Shown: positions 12,746 through 24,089 of the stretch, one piece after another
How positions within the stretch are numbered: position 1 is the stretch's first letter
Layout of the letters: each line of letters starts with the position of its first letter
Source of the DNA: Chamaecyparis obtusa
Lineage: Eukaryota; Streptophyta; Pinopsida; Cupressales; Cupressaceae
DNA: 64,000 nucleotides
Reading direction: 5' to 3'
Assembly: GCA_027943335.1 (NCBI GenBank)
Contig: BSBK01006031.1
Span: 1 to 64,000, forward strand
Translations under genes and position numbers: made by a program
Notes under the pieces: model-generated
The model's database searches: none
The model's input: only the letters and a program-made list of their open reading frames with translations
Told to the model about the DNA's origin: nothing

Positions 12746-14671
12746 ATCTAGTCCTTTCCCGCTAGGGGAAGAAAATAAATCTTGAGTTGTCTTCGACCGA
12801 CGTGTCGATGGAAATGTAGTGGATGCCATAGTCTTCCGAGTGCGCTCACTCGTCCTCCTATCTAGACTCTTTTGTAGCTCCACCTGATTAAAAAAAAGAA
12901 GATTCAAATAACTAATATACATCAAAATTGAATTATACAATGACATATAATTGAATATTGGCTTACCACTAACAAATAGTCACTATGTTCATTGACCGAA
13001 GGTGCATGGTGGCAATCTAGAGTCATAAGTCCCTACAACAATGATCAAAATAATAATTAAAATACATACATGGATATCATTATAAAATTCAATACAAACT
13101 ATTAAAATAACAATTAAAGTTAAGTGATATATTTCATACCTCAGTTAGTGCTTTAGAACTAGCTACTGCTGCAGCTACTCCACTATCCAAAGTATCATGG
13201 ACATGAGGAGGAGTCTTTGATGTCAAAAGCTAAAAATGAAACAAAAAAAGTAAATTATATAGTTATCAAGATTACATATATTTTTTACAACCCTACTAAT
13301 GAGTAAATGATACCTCTGTGAAGGTTCCACCGCGTCCTCCGGTGTGTGGTGGTGAAGTGTAAAAGGGGACATTAGGATCATTGCCACTTCCACTGCCACC
13401 GTCACCACCACTGACACTCTTTCCCTGAATTTTTATCATAAACAATAGATACTAGAAAGAAAATGGTTATTCTTTTATAAATGAAATATGATCAAAGAAA
13501 TTTAATGAACTTGGAAATATTTACTTGTGTGTCAATGCCAAATGTTGCATTTAGAAAGCTATTGGTCATAAATCTAGGATCCTCTTTCTCTCTCTCACCA
13601 ATACCATATGTGCACAAGCATCCACATGACCGACAAATATGACCCCTCGACGATTGACCATGGTCACCCTCAACTAAAGGAGTGGCACACTGAATGAGAG
13701 TCTGTGTTAGAGCACTAATTGTGCCTAGTGTGTCTGTCTCTACATGTTCCTTCATAGTAGAAGGAATACTAACTTGATCTTCTTGTGGCTTGCCAATAAC
13801 AGGCCTAGGTGCATTAGGGTCACGATGTGCCCCTTCTTGATCAAATGATGATCTCCCTCCTCTACCCTGAGAATCTAGAATGTCAAAATAATTTGGCACC
13901 TCCTTGAGTACAAACTCACAATAGAGTTTCCTCAAGAAATATATAAGAACCTCATGATTGTTACAAGGAGGCGCATCAAAGACCATCCACCATCTATCCC
14001 AAAAATTGTTTTTAATGTCTTCATTTATGCACCAATGAATTGGGAACGTAGTTCTAAGAGTATTTTCATCCCATGGTTTTTTAAATAGCAAACAAATGTC
14101 ATCTTTTTTTATTTTTTTCTTCTTTATGTTGGCATAAGATAATTTATTTGCATAATATTTTTTTTTTCTTCTTTTTTATCCTGCCATATATTAAGTTGCC
14201 CACTAACCGCACTTACGTGGGTCAAGATTGCTTCCAATGATTTTGCAAGACTTTCCTATCTTGGATTTGTACCTTTAGAATCTTTTAAACTACTAATTAA
14301 AGATTCTAATTCTTTTTGCCCTCTTTCAATTTGGTTCATCAAATTTTGTTGGGTTCCAAGAGGAGGTTTTTTGATTGGAGGAGGCAATTCAGGTTCATTT
14401 TCTTCATTTTGTTCTTCATGAGGAGATGGAGGGTTTGGTGGAGTGTTTGGTGGAGGGTTTTGTGGAGGGTTTGGTGGAGGGAGACTATTTCTTCCTGAAA
14501 ATTAAAAAAAACTACATTTTAAAATCTTCACTATACAAAGAATTTAAACAAAAATAAATTTAAGCAAAATAAATTGCAAAAAAACTAAAATTTTAAAATA
14601 AATAAGAGGCATAGGTTGTAGAAACACTTACCTCTTCTTCTCAATTGACTTCGTTGATGTGGTGGAGCCAT
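12746..14671 (-). CDS. E1 accessory gene (second transposon gene), six visible exons
   Basis: The start at 14,671 opens MAPPHQRSQLRRR and exon 1 ends at a GTAAGTG donor (14,625-14,631). Exon 2 begins at 14,494 after a TTTTCAG acceptor and encodes a Pro/Asn-rich segment. It then has the box FWDRWWMVFDAPP and YFLRKLYCEFVL, and a Cys-rich HICRSCGCLC, up to a donor near 13,520. Further exons with GT-AG borders lie near 13,425-13,320, 13,227-13,141, 13,033-12,968 and 12,886-12,746, ending in SGKGLD and a stop. One in-frame TAG and a frame change in exon 2 suggest this copy is damaged. E2 carries a homologue with the same FWDRWWMVFD box. I do not recognise the family. Its place in both copies, convergent with the transposase, suggests a second protein for transposition or regulation. 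Confidence 0.65.
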
Positions 14672-14742
14672 TTGATCAATGGATGAAGAAAAATAATGGC
14701 AGCTAGTAGAGGGTGTGCACGCTTTTGGAAGTCTTTTTCACT

Positions 14743-14800
14743 GCAAACACGGGTTTGAGAAAGCAAAATGAGCTTTTTGCTTTCTCAAACCCACGTTTGC
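14743..14800. promoter_or_regulatory. Long hairpin upstream of the accessory gene
   Basis: GCAAACACGGGTTTGAGAAA is mirrored by TTTCTCAAACCCACGTTTGC after a short loop, giving a stem of about 26 bp. It lies just outside the accessory gene start and 210-270 bp from the E1 terminus. It may be a subterminal protein-binding structure; that is inference. Confidence 0.7.
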
Positions 14801-14820
14801 CATTTTATGTTGGATTTTAC

Positions 14821-14854
14821 AAAGCACGTGCACGCTATAGCGTGCACACGCTTT
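14821..14854. promoter_or_regulatory. Near-perfect 34-bp palindrome in the E1 terminus
   Basis: The core GTGCACGCTATAGCGTGCAC (14,828-14,847) is a perfect 20-bp palindrome, flanked by AAAGC and GCTTT. Partial copies (ATTATAGCGTGCATGTGC) follow near 14,910. Clustered palindromes beside a TIR are typical of transposase-binding subterminal regions. Confidence 0.7.
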
Positions 14855-14977
14855 GTTTTGGATTTCCCAAGCCTAAGGCTTAGGCAACCCAAGCCATAGG
14901 GTGTACGCATTATAGCGTGCATGTGCTTTAGTGTGTATGCACTATGTGCGATGGGGGGCCAAAAAGAAAAGTGGCAT

Positions 14978-15009
14978 CTTTTTGGTCCCCCATCTTTGTG
15001 CATATACCC
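14978..15009 (-). repeat. E1 right terminal inverted repeat
   Basis: On the minus strand the end reads GGGTATATGCACAAAGATGG and then a GGGACCAAAAAG block. This matches the E2 ends, which start GGGTATGTGCAAGATCATG followed by GGGGCCAAA. An adjacent inverted copy of the GGCCAAAAAG block (from 14,956) makes a second hairpin. Confidence 0.75.
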
Positions 15010-15013
15010 CTAC

Positions 15014-17452
15014 TTCCATTTTATCTTCAATGCTCACCAGAGAAGGTTTTTGAGTCCTAGGGGCAAGAGACCACATCGCAATAGCTTGGGATTTAGAATC
15101 ATACCCACTTCCCCTTATCATGTCTCCAATGTGTACCTCATAAGATAGGCTACCCTATGGCTACTTTCTAATCTGGTCAATAAGGAAAGCCGAAGTAAGA
15201 TCCCATCCAAGAGTCAAGAGCATCCCACTAGATTTTACCATCTCTCTAGCCTCATCAATAGTAATATTCTCAAGGCTAGGGTCATAAAAAGTTAGAGCCC
15301 TCATGGTCTCCTCACTTGGTTCCATTCCCTCTAGCAGAGCCTTAGCAACCTCCTGTGATTTCTTCCAAATGTGAAAGTTCCTGAATTCATCACTTTTGAT
15401 GAATTGGTCATCACTAAGGAATTCCTCTTGATACAATTCTCTTTCATCTTTTCCTAGCAATAGAGGCAATTCCTCCTCTTTGGACACTACCTTCTTGCCC
15501 TCTCCTATTGCTTTTCTCAACTGGTGATGATAATCTCGGTCACCAGGTACTAGAGTAGAAGCTCTATCTATCATCTTTTTCTATTTCTTCTCCTTAGAAG
15601 GTTCACCCACCTCAAGTTTCTGTTTCTTCAATGGTGGCTTTGAGGTATCCCCTACTTCTGGTGGATCTTGAGTCAAGTCAATGATAGGCGAGTCCTTGGT
15701 TTGAGGTGGACTATCACCCTCCTATGATTCATCAGTATATTCCTCACAATCTGAAGAGGAATAGTCTTTTTTCACATCTAATTTCTCCTCAAGCATCCCT
15801 TCCATTTGACTAGATAGGGTGCCATACATTTCAAACATTCTTTCCATCCTTTTCAAGTAAGGGAGATCAGGGAAAAACCCCTTAAAATCAATCTTGGCTT
15901 CTTTGAGTTGGGCCTCCAATCTTAAAAAATCAAAGTATTTGGTCCACCTCCTACCAGCCTCATCCTTTTCTTAGATGTTCCTTATCACATCTTCCTCATC
16001 ACAACCCTCATGTTCCCTTATTGTCCCAATATTGGGAATTAATGTCATCCTGGAAATTTTGATGAAATCTTTAGGATCAATATACCTGCAAGTGCCAGAA
16101 ATAATTTTGAAGTGGTTGAGCCATGTAATGAGCTGTGGTAATGCTCTCTTTCCAATTAGGAAATTACCAACCCTGAATTATCTTGGTGTAAACGTGCCCT
16201 TCCTGTGAGGTGCTAGATGCTCCTTGTTAGTCCAAATCAACTGCCATATAAATTCTAGCTGAGCAACTCTATGTGGTACAAATTTTAGAAGTAAATGTGG
16301 GGGTTGAGGAAATCCATAAACTCTGATAACTGTGAAATTCTCCCCTAGGTAGAAATCACCCCAATTGTGATTCCCCTGACATTTGTCTTCATACTCCATT
16401 GGCCTTAAAAGCCTCAAAACCCTGACTGGCAATCTCATTACATTAGTCCCCATCAACTGCAAAATTGGGAAAACAATGTAATTTTGGAAAATGCAAAAAT
16501 AACACTCATTAGAAGTGTAATTCCACACCCTCAACCAATACTGCACTAGATTAGGATGGCCTTCAAATGTGAGCCTAAGCTTAAGTATCCTTGCATCCAA
16601 ACTATTGATATTGAAATATAAAATCAAATTGATCAAGAGGGAGTAGTGCATGAACCTAATGGGCCTCTTATTTTCTTTAATAGCCACCAAACCCTGATGC
16701 ATTCTATCGATTACATAATAGATGTAATCATAATCAGTGTTGGCATGGGAATTTGGAATGTCCAAAATAATCATCAGCAAGTCAGCAGACAATTTCTCTT
16801 CATCTCCATCTATCCCTAGAACTCTACACAACCCATGAGTGCAAAAAATTCATATAGAAGTTGAGGGATTTGAACTCATACGGGGCATTCATGCTTGCAG
16901 GGAGAGGAGCTATGTATTTACCTTGCTTTGGGATGTGCCTAACCATTTGAATTTTTATGGATCCTACATGACTTGTGTACTTTTGCCTTTCTTCAAGTCT
17001 ATGTCAATAGAGGAGGAGGAATAAAAATCAAAAGCCTTCATGAATGACCCCCTATCTAAGGTAACTAAGGCAGACTGGTCATCCTTTCTGATTTTCTTAG
17101 AAATTGGCTCATATAATCTAGCCAACTCAATGATTAAGTCTACATCTAAGAAAACATTTGGCACAATTAATTTTGCCATCCCCAAAGCCCAAGCATTGCA
17201 AATTGGTATAGCTTTATGTCTATTATTGTAAAAATACGTAAAGATTGTGTAACTTGAACTAGAAGGAGTGATAGGGTCTCTGTGATTCTCCATTATATCC
17301 TTGAAAGCCATATCAATAGCTTTCTTGTTCTGGTTGGACTCGAGAAGCAATTTGATGAACTCATCTGAATAATTGGGCTTCCCTTTCTCTTCACCACTCT
17401 ATTCTTTGGCCCCTCCACTGGACGACGCAATGCTTGGCTCTGGTTGACTCAT
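15014..17452 (-). pseudogene. Retroelement-like ORF interrupted by E1, function unknown
   Basis: From an ATG at 17,452 (MSQPEPSIASSSGG) most of this minus-strand stretch reads in one frame: 17,350-16,964, 16,831-16,178, 15,919-15,722 and 15,574-15,161. It is broken by several stops (for example in GGAKE near 17,400 and at 16,178) and by a short out-of-frame stretch at 16,830-16,963 that is open in another frame. Beyond 15,161 a shifted frame stays open into the E1 border, so E1 probably inserted in the coding region. The product would exceed 750 residues. An N-terminal globular part contains ICNAWALGMAKLIVPNVFLD, and a charged Lys/Glu-rich part follows. I see no gag, protease, RT or integrase motif. 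The TATA-bearing, LTR-like upstream region suggests an ORF of a non-autonomous LTR element. Confidence 0.5.
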
Positions 17453-17459
17453 CTTGGAA

Positions 17460-19560
17460 TATGAATATTTCTTAGCTCTACAACTTCTTTTCACTTCTCA
17501 CCTACTACCTTTACACTAACAATCACAACTATCTTTAGAAAAATTTGAGCACAGAAAGCAATGGTGTCCTATCTATATATCATCAAGAATTGAATGCATA
17601 GAGTTGCCAAAATCATTACAAATCAAGCCTCAATCACTTCTGCATTCAATTATGCATATTACCAACTTCAAATCAAGGCTAGCCATGGCATGGATGTTGA
17701 CAGGTTGATTTAAAAACTCAAAAATAAAGCGTAAAAATAATGATCACAACTTTTAGCTTTAAAACCCTTAATTAATGATAAAAACCCTCGATTAATTCTG
17801 ATTGGATGACTTTTTACTTTTTTCCAACTCAGCAGAGTACTTTTCCATGTAGCAACGACTATCATAACTCTTTATTAATGAACACTTAGTCAAATTTGAT
17901 TTGGAGATCCAGCGAACAAAGGCTCTCATGATTTCTGAAATAAATGTTAATCCTAGGTTAAGCTTGGAGATTCAGTGAGAAAGTGATTCACGTGATCTCG
18001 AAATGATTTGCTAACTCATGGTCCTCTTCAGAGAATTGGTGACCACCGTTGATCCCAAAGATGATCAACGGTCCTCAAACTAACCTTTGAAACCCACATA
18101 ACCTGATGAAAATTCAGAGAGTGGGCGACTGAAAGCATTATGTAGGTCTCGGAACACTTGGGTCAACCACAGTTTAATTTAGAGAATGAGCGACCAAAGA
18201 CTTCGCTAGTTCTCACAATCTTTAACTTAACCTGGCAACCATTTGGAGATCCAACGAACAAAGCCTTTCTTAAACCCGTGTAATTGAAACCTTGACCACA
18301 GTCTTATTTGGAGATTCATTGACCAACTCCATCTCTTAATCTCCAAATGCCTTTCTTAACTTTTGATTTATCCCGCGATTCAGTGAACAAAGGCATCTCG
18401 TATTCTCTAAAATAATTATCTAACCATGGTCTCATTTGGAGATTCAGCGAACAACCTTAATCTCCCAATCGCTGAATACTTTTCATAACTTGGGTTACAT
18501 TCTAAGATTAAGCGCCAACCGTAGATCTTGAAAGCAATTGATGGCTATCATTGAGTCGCTTAATCTTTTAAACTATTATCATTTAATCACGAGATTCAAC
18601 AAATAGAGTATTCGCTTAATCTCCCAAAGTTTGAAACATTAATCATTTTATTCTGAGATTGGGTGACAAAGGGAAAAATACCATTACCATTGCTTTGTTC
18701 TCTGAATTGCTGAATAACTTAGGGCTTTACTAACTGATTATGAGACTACGCGAATGCCTTATTCGTTGAGTCACTAGATGATTTAGAACTTAGCCATCTT
18801 TTCCTGAGATCCAGCAACTAAAGAAAATTTCACTTTTAATAGACTTTGCCAAATTATTTTATTAGAGCTGCCAAACTTAGTGAACAGGAAATCATGACTC
18901 AACTGCTGAATTGCTAAATAACTTGATGTAGGCCCCATTCATTGTGAGATTAAGACACCATTGTTGATCCCAAAGATGATCAATGGTCCTCGCTGAGTTG
19001 CTAGAAAACTTAGAGCCTGATCGCCCAATTCAGTGATTAAGAGATAACTGCCACGCCAAGTCGTTGAATGTCAAGAGAAAACCACCAAAAATTAAGAGAT
19101 TAGGAGATCATACAGTCTCCAATTCGCTAAAAGAAAGACTAAGCACGACCAGAACTAGGAGATTAAATGACTAAAGGAAAACTTAACAAGGGTCTAACAC
19201 ACAGTTGCTAGTTCGCTAAATAAAAGGGTAACATAGAACATTATTCTGTGATTCAGCAAACACTTTAGGAAAAGAATGATCATGTGCACAATTGTAAATC
19301 TTAAGTGGCCAAAAAGGTAACACGAAAATATAAGAACTAGGGAAAACTCAAGAAATGCATGAACAATTAAACCTACGAAGGGCAAAAAGACCTAAGGAAA
19401 GGGTTTACAAGCATAAGCATGACTAATTTTGAGAAATTTTAAACCCTAGACCGGACAAAGATGAAGCAAAATTCTGAGAAAACCAGAAATATACCCAACA
19501 CACCCATTGACATTCATAATGCAACCATTGAATTATAGGTGATCAACACAAAATGGGCTC
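17460..19560 (-). mobile_element. LTR-like region upstream of the 15-17 kb ORF
   Basis: This stretch has no coding potential but repeats short motifs such as GGAGATTCAGCGAACAA. It resembles parts of the gypsy LTRs at 33,525-37,077 and 43,495-48,225: a shared AGGGCTTTACTAACT followed by a GAT...GCGAAT motif, and a shared CTTAAGTGGCC near one end. A TATATAG box reads toward the ORF near 17,570. It is therefore probably the LTR or promoter region of a related element on the minus strand. I found no convincing primer binding site, so the boundaries are uncertain. Confidence 0.45.
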
Positions 19561-20540
19561 AATTCCTCTGGAAGGTCCTTCTCCTAGGACTTGTAGTCAT
19601 CCTAGAGGTAATACTGGCAAGTCCTAGATTATCCATGATGTCATAAATATGCATGAGAAAATTATAAACAAGAATTTGGAGGCTACTAAGATTTTGAAAG
19701 AACTCTAGTGGCTTTTTAAGTCAGTGACCCTATTTTTGTTTTTCCCCTCTTTCTTGGTTGTTGGTTTCTTGTTGATATTTGTAGCTTTATCTTTCACTAA
19801 TGGTAGTTTCATAATATAAAGGGTTTTGGGGTCCTTTCAAAACTAGTTTTACTTTAATAAAAAAACTACATTAAGTTTTACAAAGCTAAAAATAAGATGC
19901 GAAGACTACCATGGTCTTTCCCAAACAATGTTCAATTTCATGTGCTACAAGTAAATACATTCACATCATAGTATTTAGATGAGAAAGATACAAAGAAAAA
20001 GTCAAAAGGGTTACCGAAATGACTAATAATATTTTCAATTATCACAATGCAAGTCTAACTTCAATGATCACATTTGCCCCATCTAGTTGACAATATAATA
20101 GAATATACTAAAGAATTAAGGTCACATTTGTCACATATAAGATGAGATCTTACAAATTCCTTGAGTAGATAAATAACTTCTTGTATTTTTTTAAAGAATA
20201 ATTATTTTCCTCCAATTATTAATACTTAGTAATTATACATATCAATAACTTTTTAGATTTATTTTAAATCTTTTAATAACCTCTACCATATATTTGATTT
20301 AATATTTCACTCATCTGTTCTTAGATTTGATTCTCAAACAAATTTAACTCATTATTTACATATGAATATAATGAATAGTTGCATTAGTAAAATGCATTAC
20401 ATGATATATAAATTAGTAAGAAAATGGGGAATAATTTGCTTAACATTATATTATAATAAAAAAGTGTGATTTGTAGATTAAAAGTTGGCCTCCACAAGAG
20501 TTTTAAGATTATAGTAGTATTTCCTCGCTAATAGTGCTTA
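19560..20540. other. AT-rich intergenic stretch
   Basis: No gene, array or element end was recognised between the LTR-like region and the sulfotransferase. The last part must include the sulfotransferase promoter, but I could not place a specific TATA box. Confidence 0.5.
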
Positions 20541-20567
20541 GCACGTGGGCTTTTTGAAGCAATACAA

Positions 20568-21473
20568 ATGGGAGATTTTGACCAGGTAAAGATGTGGAAA
20601 AAAGAGATCTATAAACTGCCACTGCAAATCTTCATCAAATGTAAAACAAGAAGTGGGATGAAAAAAGTCATGCAGCAATTTGCTTACGACATTGTCCAAA
20701 CGGGAACCACCTGGGTGAAAGCTATCATGGCCAGCATTATGAGTAAAACGAAAGGCGACGTTTTGAAGGGAGGGAATATCCATGATGACTTGATTCCCCA
20801 CTTAGAAGTAAGCTACAACTCTCGATCATTGATTAATGCCTCCACTGTATTTGAAGAAATGCCCTCGCCAAGGATGTTCGGCACTCATCTCCCTTACTCT
20901 GCTCTTCCACCGCAAGTCACCTCTCTGGGCTGCCGAATCATTTATATTGCTCGAAATCCGAGGGACACTTTCGTTTCCCACTGGAAGTTCTTGCCTGCAC
21001 TCAAAACTGTCTTCACTGGCGAGACGATGGCTCCAGTTTCGAAGGAGGTATTCTTCGATTCATTCTGTGATGGTGTCTCTCTCTATGGTCCTTTTGTTGA
21101 TCATGTCTTGGGCTATTGGAATGCCAGTAGGAGTCAGAGTAACATCTTGTTTTTGACTTATGAAGATATGGAGGCAGATTCTTTGCACCATTGCAAAAAG
21201 ATTTCAGATTTCTTGGGCCAAACTTCTCTGACAGAGGAAGACATTCGTTGCGTAGACAGTCAGTGCAGCTTTCAATCTCTCTCCACTCTAGATGTTAACA
21301 CGAATGGAAAACTGGAGTTCAAAAACGGCCATGTTAACAATCGAGAGCTTTTTCGCAAAGGTGTAGTGGGTGATTGGAAGAATCATTTTACTGCAGAAAT
21401 GAACGGCCGTATGGATTTGGTAGTGGAAAACAAGCTCCAAGAAGCAGGCCTGTTCCTCAAGTATGAACTCTGA
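20568..21473 (+). CDS. Cytosolic sulfotransferase-like protein with a defective PAPS loop
   Basis: This 301-residue intronless ORF belongs to the plant soluble sulfotransferase family, which moves sulfate from PAPS to small hydroxylated metabolites in the cytosol. Visible motifs are TGTTWVKA (45-52), the catalytic-type His in FGTHLPYS (H107), RNPRDTFVSHWKF (129-141; Arg129 and Ser137 contact the 3'-phosphate) and RKGVVGDWKN (263-272). Two things are odd. Where the family has a P-K-(S/T)-G-T-T-W loop this protein reads VQTGTTW, so the catalytic Lys is missing. The N-terminus before the loop is also some 20 residues shorter than usual. A one-base loss in the A-run before ACGGGAACC could explain the altered loop. 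The rest is fully open, so it is either a recent pseudogene or a divergent inactive paralogue. Confidence 0.88.
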   Translation: MGDFDQVKMWKKEIYKLPLQIFIKCKTRSGMKKVMQQFAYDIVQTGTTWVKAIMASIMSKTKGDVLKGGNIHDDLIPHLEVSYNSRSLINASTVFEEMPSPRMFGTHLPYSALPPQVTSLGCRIIYIARNPRDTFVSHWKFLPALKTVFTGETMAPVSKEVFFDSFCDGVSLYGPFVDHVLGYWNASRSQSNILFLTYEDMEADSLHHCKKISDFLGQTSLTEEDIRCVDSQCSFQSLSTLDVNTNGKLEFKNGHVNNRELFRKGVVGDWKNHFTAEMNGRMDLVVENKLQEAGLFLKYEL

Positions 21474-21716
21474 TTTACAGAAACCGTCTCATCAAATTTG
21501 TGTGTACCCTGTGCTCAGAATGCCCATGTTTTTAGCAGAGCGCAAGAAAAGTATTATAGAATCTACAAATATGTACCCTTTTTTCTGTTTGTCTTCCTCA
21601 AAGCTTGATCTATCTATCATACCGAAGATCCAAAGTATAAATTTATATATGCTTTCCTCTATGGCAGTAAAAGTCTTTGATACGAATGGTCTAGCCCCAT
21701 AATAAAAAATGTGTGA

Positions 21717-21935
21717 TTTGAATATATTATTAGAACTGTAAGATTCCAACATAAAATAATGTCGTGTTTGTTTGTAACCAAGTAATTTGAATATATTATT
21801 AGAACTGTAAAATTCTAGTATAAAATAATTTTGTGTTTGCTTGTAACCATATGATTTGAATGTATTATTAGAATAATAAGATTTCAATGTATTATTAGAA
21901 CAGTAAGATTTGAATGTATTATTAGACCTGTAAGA
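21717..21935 (+). repeat. Minisatellite behind the sulfotransferase
   Basis: Two units of about 69 bp begin ATTTGAATATATTATTAGAA and end in GTAACCA. They are followed by three 27-bp units that repeat only the first part (ATTTGAATGTATTATTAGA...AAG). The array sits in the 3' flank of the sulfotransferase. Confidence 0.85.
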
Positions 21936-21959
21936 TTCTAACACTAGCACTTGCACCTT

Positions 21960-22460
21960 TGAAGGCTACAAGAGTTACGCTGATAGTTTTGTATATATTA
22001 AATAATGTTGTTGTATTGAATTTATCATTAAGAATCTTTTTTACTCACACACAGACACTCATTTCTCCCTTCCAATAGCTATCTATCTATTTATCTCTTT
22101 ATCATTCTATCTCTTCGTCTCCACCTTCTCCTCTTCCTATTTATCTCCCTTCATAACTATCCTGCACTTTGATATTTGATTCTAATCCACGTATCCATAC
22201 ACACTCTTTCCCTATGTTTTCATCCCCATTTTTATGTCTATCAATCCTTTCACCTCTCTATCTCTCTTTTCACTTTCTATTATTCATTTTACTCATTATC
22301 CCCCATCTCCTCCTTTCTCTCCTTATTTTTTTTATCCCTCTAGTTGTCATTTTCTATATGAAATGGATGACCTAGCATTTTGAAATCAATAATTTTAAAT
22401 TTGCTCTACCACATCATCTTATCTCCTCCTCTCCATCTTACTCTATATCTCTTTATCTCT
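21960..22460 (+). repeat. Pyrimidine-rich low-complexity tract
   Basis: The tract is rich in CTATCTATC, CTCTTT and TCTCCTC runs on the plus strand, without coding motifs. Confidence 0.6.
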
Positions 22461-23170
22461 TCCTCCCCATCTTTTCTTTTCGGTTTCCATACCTCTCTAT
22501 CTTGATCTATCCCTCCACATCTCTTTATTTATTTTCTCCTCTCTAAATTAAAGTTGATTTCTTGCTTTATACAATAACAATACAATATTCATTAACGGAG
22601 TTTTTAGAAATTAATTTGGATAACTACATGAAAATTTCATCTTTTTTGTGAGTGCCTATAGCAAAGGGTTGAGTATGTTCTTGTCGGTGAAAGTGGTCTA
22701 CCATCACCTTTTCCCTTTACACAAAAGCAAGCATAAGAACCATTCATGTTTACACAACCTCCCACCAACGGTGGAATTCTCTTTTTCTTGAAATATCACA
22801 TTCATTTGTGTTTTCTTAAAATATCACATTTATTTATGTTTTCTTAAAATATCACATTCATTTATGTCTGCCAATTGAAGAGCGAGCACCCGCAGTTGGA
22901 TCACTACCATTAGCAGCTTAAGCCCCTTCCTCCCCATCTTTTCTTTTTGGTCTCCACCTCTCTTTATCTTGATATATCCCTCCACCTCTCTTTATTTATT
23001 TTCCCCTCTCTAAATTAAAGTTGATTTCTAGCTTTATACAATAACAATATTCATTAACGAAGTTTTTAGAAATAAATCTGGATAGCTACATGAAAATTTC
23101 ATCTTTTTTGAGAATGCCTATAAGTAGAGGGTTGAATATGTTCTTGTCGGTGAAATTGGTCTACCATCAC
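22461..23170 (+). repeat. Direct duplication with 467-bp offset
   Basis: The segment starting TCCTCCCCATCTTTTCTTTT at 22,461 recurs at 22,928 and can be followed for about 240 bp, through AAATTAAAGTTGATTTC and GTTCTTGTCGGTGAAA, with scattered changes. Between the copies lie about three 32-bp repeats of TTCTTAAAATATCACATTCA (22,784-22,880), one more of which follows the second copy near 23,195. No gene is recognised. Confidence 0.8.
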
Positions 23171-23988
23171 GATTTCCCAATGGTGGAATTCTCTTTTTCT
23201 TAAAATATCACATTCATTTATGTCTACAATATTCATTTCAACTAACAAATTAACATTAGCCTGTAAATGAAAAGTAAGAGAGAACAGACCCATATCTATC
23301 CATTTGAATAGCTTTGAAATAATGAACCTGTTGATTCATCTTTCATTTGATTGGATAAAATCCCCTCTTTTTTTAGTCAAATTTTGTCCCCTCTTTTTAA
23401 GTCCATTTCATTTTTTCTCAAAATTTGGAGTGTGGCGAAAATCTTCAATATGCTAAAGTATTCTGAATTAAAAGCATATTTAGCTGGATGGAAACAAACT
23501 AATTTCAATTTTGTAAAGTGTGATAGTAATGTTGTAATAAATAACAGAAAACAACCCAAAAAAAATTACAGAGACCCTCCCCAATGGTTAATCCCATATG
23601 CATGCCAAGAACTCAAAATAAATAAAAAATACTCAAATTCCATGACAATATTATCATATATCAACCATACAAATAAAACCATATTGGTTACTTTATCGTT
23701 ATTGAAATTAGGAAAGCATGCACAATGACAATTTTCAATCTTGCTAATCATGTTTGCCACTGATAATAATTAAGTAGTGGAAGTTTTAATAGATAGCACT
23801 CACGGTGGATCCCTCAAGCCTTAATCCATTAATCCATTGAGCATATTATGATGCATAATCGTAGAGACAGTTCAACGAACCATCATGAATTTACAGTGAT
23901 GTTCATTTGTTTCATCTTTTCTAAATTGTAAAAGAGTAAATAAGTTTATATCACTCAATCGTGTAAATTGTCTTGTAATGGAGATTTA

Positions 23989-24084
23989 TCAAACTGTAGT
24001 CAGTCGGTACCCATGGATATGGATTGGAGGGCTGTTGCCCATGACAATATTTGTGCCGTCAAGAATCACTTGCATTGTCTTCTT
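23989..24084 (-). pseudogene. Laccase (multicopper oxidase) fragment
   Basis: The minus strand reads MQVILDGTNIVMG followed by PPIHIHGYRL and then a stop. This matches the conserved laccase block V-x-x-V-L-Q-G-T...HP(I/M)H(L/I)HGY-x-F, whose His residues bind copper. Only about 30 residues remain, the first His is replaced by Pro, and no other laccase blocks were found nearby. It is an isolated scrap, not a functional gene. Confidence 0.55.
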
Positions 24085-24089
24085 AATTG

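Larger units (their letters stand above)
1..15009. mobile_element. E1: two-gene TIR DNA transposon with internal 357-bp array (left end outside window)
   Basis: E1 holds a plus-strand transposase-like relic (50-3,086), a 357-bp tandem array (4,955-11,640) and a minus-strand accessory gene (12,746-14,671). The same three parts, in the same relative order and orientation, occur inverted in E2 (31,848-55,615), which defines the unit. The right end is a terminal inverted repeat that reads GGGTATATGCAC on the minus strand and stops at 15,009. The next four bases, CTAC, are the predicted target duplication. The left end is missing: the transposase already lacks its first residues at base 50, so the left repeat should lie about 1-2 kb further left. 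E1 also contains an H2B relic and another gene-like relic that E2 lacks. The family is probably close to the Sola superfamily (4-bp duplications, three catalytic acidic residues), but that name is tentative. Confidence 0.75.

Noticed and set aside
21463..21702. Open frame overlapping the end of the sulfotransferase
   Set aside because: Lies in the 3' flank, has no motif and overlaps the minisatellite border.
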